Shown: in pieces, positions 1-5,508 of the stretch
How the letters are laid out: each line of letters opens with the position of its first letter
How positions within the stretch are numbered: the stretch's first letter is position 1
Origin: Desulfobacterales bacterium
Lineage (GTDB): Bacteria; Desulfobacterota; Desulfobacteria; Desulfobacterales; DAOWNP01
Length of the DNA: 11,053 bases
Direction: 5' to 3'
Assembly: GCA_030149595.1 (NCBI GenBank)
Contig: JASFBI010000020.1
Coordinates: 1 to 11,053, forward strand
The notes under the pieces: model-generated
What the model was told of the DNA's origin: nothing
What the model saw: only the letters and a program-made list of their open reading frames with translations
Database searches by the model: none
Program-made: the position numbers and the translations under genes

Positions 1-71
1 CTTAATATAATACAAATAAATTTAAAATATACGACTGACAACTCAACTTTCAAGATATCCCTCCATTTATC

Positions 72-100
72 TTGACAGAGCTTAAAATCACTGGTATTAA
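72..100 (+). promoter_or_regulatory. Sigma-70-type promoter of the tRNA-Val gene
   Basis: A consensus -35 TTGACA (72-77) is separated by exactly 17 bases from a -10 TATTAA (95-100). TGG just before the -10 makes it an extended -10 promoter. The predicted start near 106-108 lies about ten bases upstream of the tRNA 5' end. The discriminator after the -10 (ATCGCC) is relatively GC-rich for this AT-rich region, a feature often seen at stable-RNA promoters under stringent control; that regulatory reading is inference. The 71 bases before it show nothing recognisable. Confidence 0.8.
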
Positions 101-117
101 ATCGCCTATCAAAATAA

Positions 118-192
118 AGGCGCGTAGCTCAGGGGTAGAGCGCTACCTCGACACGGTAGAAGTCGTTGGTTCAAATCCAATCGTGCCTACCA
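118..192 (+). tRNA. tRNA-Val (anticodon GAC)
   Basis: A full cloverleaf can be folded by hand. The acceptor arm is AGGCGCG (118-124) with CGTGCCT (182-188), including one G-T pair. The D stem is GCTC/GAGC, the anticodon stem CTACC (143-147) with GGTAG (155-159), and the T arm GTTGG-TTCAAAT-CCAAT. The CCA end is encoded (190-192). The anticodon loop is TCGACAC, so the anticodon is GAC, which reads GUC and GUU valine codons. Position 33, just 5' of the anticodon, is C (base 149) instead of the almost invariant T. All stems are intact, so this does not look like a pseudogene. A promoter precedes it and a terminator follows closely, so it is probably a single-gene transcript. Confidence 0.93.
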
Positions 193-203
193 TAATAAAA
201 AAT

Positions 204-229
204 GCTGCTGTTAAGGCAGCTTTTTTTTT
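204..229 (+). terminator. Rho-independent terminator of tRNA-Val
   Basis: GCTGC (204-208) pairs with GCAGC (216-220) around a seven-base loop and is followed directly by nine T residues (221-229). It sits 12 bases after the tRNA CCA end, which is the classic arrangement for ending a short stable-RNA transcript. Confidence 0.85.
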
Positions 230-272
230 GATAAAAGTTAAAAACATATATATTTAAGTTCCAGGACTTATT

Positions 273-707
273 ATGAAAAAAATAAATTATTTTTCTTATG
301 AAGCAGGTCGCCGTTTTATGGTAAGCCTGCCCCATAAAGGTGATGTTCTCCATATAGTAAGTGATTTTTGTATAGATAAAAAAATTCATACAGCTTCATT
401 TAGTATTATAGGAGCTGTATCTTCGGCAGTTTTTGGACTTTATGATCAAAAACAACAGGTTTATGCAACAAAAAAACAAGAGGGTTCTCTTGAAATTATC
501 AGTTGTACAGGGAATGTAACCATAGAAAATAATAAACCTTTTGTACATGCCCATATTCTTTTAGGAAATGATAAAAGCGAAATATTTGGCGGACATCTTT
601 TTTCAGAAACTATTGTTTTTGCAGGAGAATTAGATATTACAGAACTTTTAGGAGATCCCATAAAAAGAGCAAAGGACACGACAACCGGACTTATGCTTTT
701 TAGTTAG
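273..707 (+). CDS. PPC-domain (DUF296) protein, possible DNA-binding protein
   Basis: A 144-residue protein that is essentially one PPC domain (plants and prokaryotes conserved, DUF296). Family hallmarks visible are LEIISCTGNV (about 73-82), the HAH motif (His92, His94) and GGHL (His108). In family structures these histidines can hold a metal ion in a trimeric beta fold. In plants the domain is fused to AT-hook DNA-binding motifs; here there is none, only a basic tail patch (KRAK, 131-134), so the usual annotation 'DNA-binding protein' is weakly founded. It acts in the cytoplasm: no signal peptide or membrane segment is present. The ATG has a modest AGGA site (263-266). A weak promoter (TTGATA 228-233, TATATT 249-254, 15-base spacing) overlaps the T-tract of the tRNA terminator. 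The true role and ligand are unknown. Confidence 0.85.
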   Translation: MKKINYFSYEAGRRFMVSLPHKGDVLHIVSDFCIDKKIHTASFSIIGAVSSAVFGLYDQKQQVYATKKQEGSLEIISCTGNVTIENNKPFVHAHILLGNDKSEIFGGHLFSETIVFAGELDITELLGDPIKRAKDTTTGLMLFS

Positions 708-711
708 CTCC

Positions 712-749
712 CTGACGGAAACTATCTTTTTCACCAATCTCTGCGTCAG
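712..749 (+). repeat. Inverted repeat between the PPC gene and ilvE
   Basis: CTGACG (712-717) and CGTCAG (744-749) are perfect 6-base inverted arms separated by 26 bases. No T-tract follows, so it is not a convincing terminator. It lies in the 85-base gap upstream of ilvE and could be an operator or leader hairpin, or chance. Confidence 0.3.
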
Positions 750-792
750 ATCAAAATTTTAATTCTTAAAATACCTTCGGAGGTTTAGCAAA

Positions 793-1860
793 ATGGAACT
801 TTCTGTTGTTAAATCAGATAAACTAAAAAAACATCCCGATGAATCGGACCTTGCTTTTGGAACTATATTTACAGATTACATGTTTAATATGGATTATAAC
901 CCAAAGAATAAATGGCATAATCCACGTATTGAACCCTATCAGCCTATCAAAATGGACCCATCCACCATGGTTCTTCACTACGGCCAGTCTATTTTTGAAG
1001 GACTCAAGGCATTTAAAACTAAAAATAAAAACATTAACCTTTTTAGACCAAAGGACAATTTTAAACGATTTAACAAATCTGCACGGGCCCTTTGTATTCC
1101 TGAAATAGACGAAGATTTTGCTTTATCAGCTTTAAAGCAGCTCCTTATCATTGAAAAAAAATGGATACCAAAGCACCCTGGAACATCTTTATATATAAGA
1201 CCTACCATTATCGCAACAGACCCTTATCTTGGAGTTAGAGCTTCTGATACCTATCGGTTTTTTATAATATTATCACCTGTGGCTGCATATTATCCTGAAG
1301 GATTTAATCCTGTAAAAATACTTGTAACAAAGGATTATGTAAGAGCTGTAAGAGGCGGTCTTGGAGAAGCTAAAACAAGTGGAAACTATGCTGCCAGTCT
1401 GTATGCTGGTGAACTGGCTAATAAAATGGGCTACACACAAGTACTATGGCTTGATGGTGTTGAGTTAAAATATATAGAAGAAGTTGGCTCCATGAATATT
1501 TTCTTTGTAATAAATAACGAAATTATAACTCCTGCCCTTTCCGGAAGTATTTTATCTGGAATAACGAGAGACTCTGTTATTAAACTTACAAAAAAATGGA
1601 ACGTAACTATTATTGAACGCAAAATAAGTATAGATGAGCTTTTTGATGCTCACAAATCAGGCAGCCTTACTGAAGTCTTTGGAACAGGAACAGCAGCTGT
1701 TATTTCCCCTGTAGGTGTAATAAAATACGAAAACAGAGTTATTAATGTGGGAGATGGTAAAGTTGGTAAATTTGCCAGTAAATTCTATAAATTCATAATG
1801 GATTTACAATATGGAAATATCTCAGATGATATGGGGTGGATAGAAACAGTAGATGTGTAA
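793..1860 (+). CDS. ilvE: Branched-chain amino acid aminotransferase (group II)
   Basis: A 355-residue PLP enzyme of fold type IV. It catalyses the reversible transfer of an amino group between glutamate and the 2-oxo acids of leucine, isoleucine and valine, the last step of their synthesis and the first of their breakdown. Visible marks are LHYGQSIFEGLKAF near the N terminus, the GEAKTSGNYAAS segment in which Lys194 should form the Schiff base with PLP, EEVGSMN (229-235) of the cofactor pocket, and GTGTAAVISPVG near the C terminus, which contacts phosphate and substrate. Length and the group II style (like the eukaryotic and Bacillus YwaA enzymes) match a full-length protein. The ATG is set by GGAGG (779-783) nine bases upstream. 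The PPC gene 85 bases upstream runs the same way and may share a transcript. D-amino acid transaminases and aminodeoxychorismate lyases share the fold but are shorter, and the fit here is to BCAT. Confidence 0.95.
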   Translation: MELSVVKSDKLKKHPDESDLAFGTIFTDYMFNMDYNPKNKWHNPRIEPYQPIKMDPSTMVLHYGQSIFEGLKAFKTKNKNINLFRPKDNFKRFNKSARALCIPEIDEDFALSALKQLLIIEKKWIPKHPGTSLYIRPTIIATDPYLGVRASDTYRFFIILSPVAAYYPEGFNPVKILVTKDYVRAVRGGLGEAKTSGNYAASLYAGELANKMGYTQVLWLDGVELKYIEEVGSMNIFFVINNEIITPALSGSILSGITRDSVIKLTKKWNVTIIERKISIDELFDAHKSGSLTEVFGTGTAAVISPVGVIKYENRVINVGDGKVGKFASKFYKFIMDLQYGNISDDMGWIETVDV

Positions 1861-1925
1861 AAACATTATATATATATTTAATGTGTCCTTTTTCAATAAC
1901 AGAGGAACACTCACGCCCTTTAAGA

Positions 1926-1964
1926 AAAAGTTACTGACTTAAACATAAAAAGGTCAGAACTTTT
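1926..1964. terminator. Hairpin between convergent ilvE and minE, possible bidirectional terminator
   Basis: AAAAGTT-A-CTGAC (1926-1938) pairs with GTCAG-AACTTTT (1953-1964), giving a 12-bp stem with one bulged A and a 14-base loop. Because the arms carry A- and T-runs, either strand ends the stem in a short U-run; the minus strand continues as CTTTTTCTT. It sits in the 200-base gap between two converging genes, where a shared terminator is expected. The stem is AT-rich, so its strength is uncertain. The rest of the gap (1861-2060) shows only a weak AT-rich repeat right after the ilvE stop (ACATTA 1863-1868, TAATGT 1879-1884). Confidence 0.5.
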
Positions 1965-2047
1965 AAAAGTAGTACCCTGTATCTGTCTTTCGTAAAAAAT
2001 AATCAGGTTAAATCAAGAGGAACTTCACCTTATAAGAGTTTATACAT

Positions 2048-2112
2048 AAAAAAAGGCTCTCTAACAATCTGTTCTTGTCCTTAATATCGGTGTATTAAGG
2101 ACAAGTGAAGCC
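2048..2112 (-). terminator. Hairpin and T-tract overlapping the end of minE, probable minE terminator
   Basis: CTTGTCCTTAATA (2074-2086) and TATTAAGGACAAG (2093-2105) are perfect 13-base inverted arms around a six-base loop, wholly within minE codons for residues 76-86. GGCT (2055-2058) and AGCC (2109-2112) can close an outer stem, and on the minus strand seven T residues follow (2054-2048). This would end the min transcript at the minE stop codon. The 15-base unpaired stretch between inner and outer stems is unlike a standard terminator, so the hairpin might instead stabilise the mRNA 3' end. Confidence 0.5.
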
Positions 2113-2330
2113 AAGTCGTCTGTTCTTTGAATATCTATATTAAACTCTTTTTTATCTATTTCAAAATAACGTGAAATCACAGTTACAATATCTATTTGTA
2201 ATTTTTTTAAAATATCTTCAGAAACTTCAAGTTTATCACATACCAGTGCCAGTTTAAGTCTTTTTTTAGCAATATCCTTGCTCTCTTCAGGCTGTTTTCC
2301 GAAAAGCTTCTGTATCAATCTATTAATCAT
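2061..2330 (-). CDS. minE: Cell division topological specificity factor MinE
   Basis: An 89-residue protein with the usual MinE length. MinE binds membrane-bound MinD, stimulates its ATPase and displaces MinC, which drives pole-to-pole oscillation of the inhibitor and leaves mid-cell free for FtsZ. Residues 1-10 form a short amphipathic membrane-contacting stretch (MINRLIQKLF). DIAKKRLKLALVCDK (19-33) is the anti-MinCD segment that binds MinD. Residues 40-80, including VISRYFEIDKKEFNIDI, are the topological specificity domain that dimerises. It starts nine bases after the minD stop; the minD TAG is embedded in the AGGGTGG ribosome site, so the two are probably translationally coupled. The final codons also form a perfect 13-bp RNA hairpin. 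Confidence 0.95.
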   Translation of the reverse strand: MINRLIQKLFGKQPEESKDIAKKRLKLALVCDKLEVSEDILKKLQIDIVTVISRYFEIDKKEFNIDIQRTDDLASLVLNTPILRTRTDC

Positions 2331-2339
2331 AAATCCACC

Positions 2340-3140
2340 CTATTTTTTACCTGCAAATTTTTGAACAATTTTTTTCCATAAACTATTTTTAACAGAAGGC
2401 ACCTCTATGGGAAGATCAGGATGACCATCTAATCTTAAACCAATACGTTTAAAAGCAGTACCTGCTTTAGACTGGTTGTTAAAAACAATTGGAACTCCTG
2501 TATTGCTAGCCACAATAACACTTTCATCCATTGGAACCAGCCCTAACAAATCAATTGATAATACATCAAGAACATCTTTGTGACTTAACATATCACCCCT
2601 TTCAACCATTTCCGGAACAATACGATTTACAATTAATTTTGGATTAATAGATTTTGAATATAGAAGTCCTATAACACGATCTGCATCCCGTACAGCTGAA
2701 ACTTCAGGAGTACAGATAACCAATGCTTCATCTGCTGCTACAACTGCATTTTCAAACCCCTGTTCTATTCCGGCAGGACAGTCCATAAATATGAAATCAA
2801 ACTCTTTTTTTAACTCTTTTACAAACTCAACCATCTTGTCTGGAGTTATTGCGTTTTTATTATCATTTTGCGAAGCTGGTATAAGAAACAGATTATCTAT
2901 TTTCCTGTCTTTTATGGCTGCCTGCTTAGACTTGCACTTACCATTAACTGCATCCACAATATTAAAAACAATTCTATTCTCAAGCCCCATAACAACATCA
3001 AGATTACGAAGACCAATATCCATATCCACAACCACGACCCGCTTTCCGGTCTGTGCCAAAGCTGCACCCACTGATGCTGTTGCCGTAGTTTTTCCTACAC
3101 CGCCCTTACCAGAGGTAACAACAATTACTTTACCTTCCAC
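2340..3140 (-). CDS. minD: Septum site-determining ATPase MinD
   Basis: A 266-residue ParA/MinD-family ATPase that recruits MinC to the membrane and is released by MinE. The deviant Walker A motif is KGGVGKTT (12-19), with signature Lys12 and Lys17. Switch I is DMDIGLRNLD (39-48), and FIFMDCPAGIE (117-127) carries the Walker B Asp120. The C terminus (about 250-264, with NSLWKKIVQKF) is a basic amphipathic helix, the membrane-targeting sequence. The start is GTG, fixed by GAGGTG five bases upstream and by alignment of the first residues with the family. It lies 152 bases after minC, an unusually long gap for minCD, which holds a weak promoter-like pair (TTGATA-17-AAAAAT on the minus strand) and a short in-frame ORF ending just before the start. 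Confidence 0.97.
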   Translation of the reverse strand: MEGKVIVVTSGKGGVGKTTATASVGAALAQTGKRVVVVDMDIGLRNLDVVMGLENRIVFNIVDAVNGKCKSKQAAIKDRKIDNLFLIPASQNDNKNAITPDKMVEFVKELKKEFDFIFMDCPAGIEQGFENAVVAADEALVICTPEVSAVRDADRVIGLLYSKSINPKLIVNRIVPEMVERGDMLSHKDVLDVLSIDLLGLVPMDESVIVASNTGVPIVFNNQSKAGTAFKRIGLRLDGHPDLPIEVPSVKNSLWKKIVQKFAGKK

Positions 3141-3292
3141 AATTCACCTCATATTTACACAATTTTCAGGAATAGAAAAAATATACATTTTTAAATCTAA
3201 CTCTTTACCTATCAACAAGAACTCTTCAAAAAACCTTGTCATATGTAATCAAGTTTAAAGTCAATTCCCAAATAATTACGCTAACTGCAATA

Positions 3293-3982
3293 TTAACGAA
3301 CTTTCAGCCATGGCAGCTTCCCAAAAAAACCGGCTTCAAGATAATCTTCTACAATAATTTTCCCATTTTCCACATGTGCAAATTCCACAGATCCCACAGA
3401 TTGTAGAGAAGGAGCTCCTGCCACATAACCTCCTATTTTAAGTAAAGATGGGGAAAAAGCAAGTGCTGCAACGATGGCCTCTTCATTTTCAGGCTGTCCA
3501 GCAGCAGCCACTCCTTTTAAAGTACCCATAACTATAATATCACCTGCTGCCTGAATTTCTGCTCCTGGGTTAACATCTCCCATAATAAGCAGATGGTTTT
3601 TAGCTGCTACCTTTTGTCCGGAACGAACTCTCCCTGCCAGCATTAAAACATTATTTTTATGGTGTTCCCATGACCTCTGGACATCCCTTTTTCTTGCTAT
3701 TTCTTCATTTGCAACTCTTTGCCTTGGAGGAGAAGAAACATATCCAACACAAAATTTTTTTTTAAGGTAAAAACCCAGCTCCTGTATAAGCTTACTCTTA
3801 TCTTTACTATCTTTGGTTCCAGTATCAATAATTATTCTTGCATTTACAGCTAAGTGCTTCATTCGATTAAAAAGCTTATCCATCTCTTTTTGTATAGCAT
3901 CTATAGGCTGCAAAGGATCCAGCGTAATCCACAAACTGTCTCCCACCCCTTTTAATCTTACCATCTGGTTATCTTTAATCAT
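3293..3982 (-). CDS. minC: Septum site-determining protein MinC
   Basis: MinC is the FtsZ-polymerisation inhibitor of the Min system. With the ATG at 3982 it has 229 residues. The N-terminal domain (MVRLKGVGDSLWITL onward) acts on FtsZ. The C-terminal beta-helix domain holds the family hallmark GRVRSGQ and then HLLIMGDVNPGAEIQAAGD and GTLKGVAAAGQ, the surface that dimerises and binds MinD. The reading frame is open further upstream to a GTG at 4024, adding 14 hydrophobic residues (MFKDFLYEIIKIIV) unlike known MinC starts. I prefer 3982 because the family domain begins there, but none of the candidate starts, including ATG 3964, has a clear ribosome site. The gene heads minC-minD-minE and follows a strong promoter at 4177-4205. 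Confidence 0.93.
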   Translation of the reverse strand: MIKDNQMVRLKGVGDSLWITLDPLQPIDAIQKEMDKLFNRMKHLAVNARIIIDTGTKDSKDKSKLIQELGFYLKKKFCVGYVSSPPRQRVANEEIARKRDVQRSWEHHKNNVLMLAGRVRSGQKVAAKNHLLIMGDVNPGAEIQAAGDIIVMGTLKGVAAAGQPENEEAIVAALAFSPSLLKIGGYVAGAPSLQSVGSVEFAHVENGKIIVEDYLEAGFFGKLPWLKVR

Positions 3983-4176
3983 CACTATTATCTTTATTAT
4001 CTCGTAAAGGAAATCTTTAAACACAAATTAAGGAAGCAGTTGAAGTATACTTAGAATAGCTGTATTTGTTCTTTTTTCAGTGAACAGCACGAGATTTCTG
4101 GTCATTTTTTTGTCATCTTAAAATTTCTGTTATTTAAACCACTTCTTTTATAAAAAATCTATTTATATAACTTTGC

Positions 4177-4205
4177 TCTATATTTAGATTTTCACACAAT
4201 GTCAA
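4177..4205 (-). promoter_or_regulatory. Sigma-70-type promoter upstream of minC
   Basis: On the minus strand, TTGACA (4205-4200) and TATAGA (4182-4177) are separated by exactly 17 bases. The predicted start is near 4170, giving minC a 5' leader of roughly 190 bases if its ATG is 3982. The site is only about 20 bases beyond the alr stop codon, so it separates min from the alr transcript. I see no riboswitch or strong hairpin in the leader. Confidence 0.75.
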
Positions 4206-4234
4206 GAAAATAAAATATTTTTAGTTTTATTTTC
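4206..4234 (-). repeat. AT-rich hairpin across the alr stop codon
   Basis: GAAAATAAAA (4206-4215) and TTTTATTTTC (4225-4234) form a perfect 10-bp inverted repeat with a nine-base loop that spans the alr TAA. On the minus strand the right arm ends in TTTTATTTTC, so it might serve as a weak terminator for alr just before the minC promoter. The lack of G-C pairs makes this uncertain. Confidence 0.35.
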
Positions 4235-5384
4235 CCGTATAAACCCGTGAAACTCTATTAGTAAACCCTGTAAGTATCTCGTAATTTATCGTATTTTTCA
4301 TTTGTGCCAAAGAATCTATTGATATATGATTTTTTCCCTGACTCCCAAAAATAACCACCTCATCTCCTATTTCCACATCTCTTATATCTCCCACATCAAG
4401 CATGGTAAGATCCATACAAACCCGGCCCAACACAGGTGCTTTTCTACCCTTTACAAGCATATGACCGACAGATGAAAAAACTCTGCCATATCCATCTCCG
4501 TACCCTGCTGCAACAGTTGCTATTGTAGTAGCCCGTATGGTTTCATAAGTATGGCCATAACTCACCTTAAAACCAGCAGGAACTTTTTTTAACCCCACAA
4601 CCCGGGTTTTAAAAGTCATGGCAGGAACAAGATTAATTTTTTTTGTTACACTCCTTGAAGGAAAATGACCGTAAATAGATATTCCAGCCCTTACCATGTC
4701 AAGGTGACTCCTATCCATATCTATTATAGCAGCACTGTTTGCTGCATGTTTTACAGGAAAAGAGATATGAGCCCTGCCCAATTGTTCTGTAAAATCTAAA
4801 AACAGATCAAGTTGTTTTTCAGCATAATTTTTATCAGCCTCGTCAGAGGTTGCAAAATGAGTGTAAATACCAGTTAAGTCAAGATTGGGACATCCTGCTA
4901 TTTTTTCAATTTCAGCCTGGCCATGCTTCATGACAGCCATAAGCTCGCTATATAGAGAAGAACACACAACTATTCCAATACGGCCCATCCCTGTATCAAC
5001 TTTAACATGAACCTTAATTTGACTGTTTTTTTTTTGGCCTGCACAGGATAATCTTTTTGCTGTTTTTATATCACAAACAGTCTGGGTAAGATCAAAATCA
5101 ATAAGAGAGGGATAAAATTCAGGCAGCGTATAACCAAAAATCAAAATTGGCTCCTTTATACCTGCTTTTCTAAGTTTTATTGCTTCATCTATTCTCGCTA
5201 CACCTAAAAAATCAACTCCGCAACTTGCAGCACAACTTGCAACCTCCCTAATACCATGACCGTAAGCATCAGCCTTCACCACAGCCATAAAAAGCACATC
5301 AGACCCGATTATATTTTTTATCTGCTCTATATTGTGCTTGATCGCACAAAGATCAACCTCCACCCATGTTAAACCAGACGACAA
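4227..5384 (-). CDS. alr: Alanine racemase
   Basis: A 385-residue fold-type III PLP enzyme that interconverts L- and D-alanine in the cytoplasm and so supplies D-alanine for peptidoglycan. Lys37 in VVKADAYGHG should carry PLP. Tyr276 in VSYGHTY is the second catalytic base. Arg135 in TGMGRIG contacts the PLP phenolate and holds the carboxylate environment. RAGISIYG (232-239) and GRVCMDLTMLDV (320-331) are further family signatures. Length is typical, with an N-terminal TIM barrel (to about residue 245) and a C-terminal beta domain. The start is TTG, supported by AGAGG (minus strand, 5395-5391) six bases upstream; the nearby ATG is out of frame. It follows the thiolase gene by 124 bases that hold a long hairpin, so co-transcription is possible but not required. 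A biosynthetic rather than catabolic role is assumed because no degradation gene is beside it. Confidence 0.96.
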   Translation of the reverse strand: MSSGLTWVEVDLCAIKHNIEQIKNIIGSDVLFMAVVKADAYGHGIREVASCAASCGVDFLGVARIDEAIKLRKAGIKEPILIFGYTLPEFYPSLIDFDLTQTVCDIKTAKRLSCAGQKKNSQIKVHVKVDTGMGRIGIVVCSSLYSELMAVMKHGQAEIEKIAGCPNLDLTGIYTHFATSDEADKNYAEKQLDLFLDFTEQLGRAHISFPVKHAANSAAIIDMDRSHLDMVRAGISIYGHFPSRSVTKKINLVPAMTFKTRVVGLKKVPAGFKVSYGHTYETIRATTIATVAAGYGDGYGRVFSSVGHMLVKGRKAPVLGRVCMDLTMLDVGDIRDVEIGDEVVIFGSQGKNHISIDSLAQMKNTINYEILTGFTNRVSRVYTGK

Positions 5385-5453
5385 TAAAAACCTCTATCTG
5401 TTAAATGTTAGATCAATCGTACCTGAAAAAGCTTATAACAGCTCGCTTTAATT

Positions 5454-5496
5454 GTTTTACAGGGCCACAACAAAAAACAGCAGCACCCTGTAAAAC
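5454..5496 (-). repeat. Long inverted repeat between the thiolase gene and alr
   Basis: GTTTTACAGGG (5454-5464) and CCCTGTAAAAC (5486-5496) are perfect 11-base arms around a 21-base loop, starting 12 bases after the thiolase stop. Position suggests transcript end or mRNA 3' stabilisation. On the minus strand the sequence after the stem (AATTAAAGCG) is not a T-tract, so an intrinsic terminator is doubtful. Confidence 0.55.
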
Positions 5497-5508
5497 GATT
5501 ATACAGAT

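Noticed and set aside
72..257. A 61-codon plus-strand ORF across the tRNA-Val region
   Set aside because: It runs through the promoter, tRNA and terminator, whose structure fully explains the sequence, and it has no ribosome site or family resemblance.
712..792. Possible T-box or amino acid attenuator before ilvE
   Set aside because: The leader is under 85 bases, has no T-box consensus, no leader peptide rich in Leu, Ile or Val, and no T-tract after the hairpin.
839..1108. An 89-codon ORF in another frame inside ilvE
   Set aside because: It overlaps the conserved N-terminal part of the aminotransferase and has no start signal or domain.
1863..1884. ACATTA...TAATGT repeat after the ilvE stop as the ilvE terminator
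   Set aside because: The stem is only six A-T-rich pairs and the T-run does not follow directly; the hairpin at 1926-1964 is the better candidate.
3144..3146. TGA before minD as a selenocysteine codon giving an extended MinD
   Set aside because: MinD family members start at the GTG, the upstream frame has no family similarity, and no selenocysteine-type stem-loop is evident after the TGA.
2791..3258. A 155-codon plus-strand ORF opposite minD
   Set aside because: It is antisense to a clear MinD ATPase with all motifs intact, and its Ser/Thr/Leu-rich composition is typical of a reverse-strand shadow.
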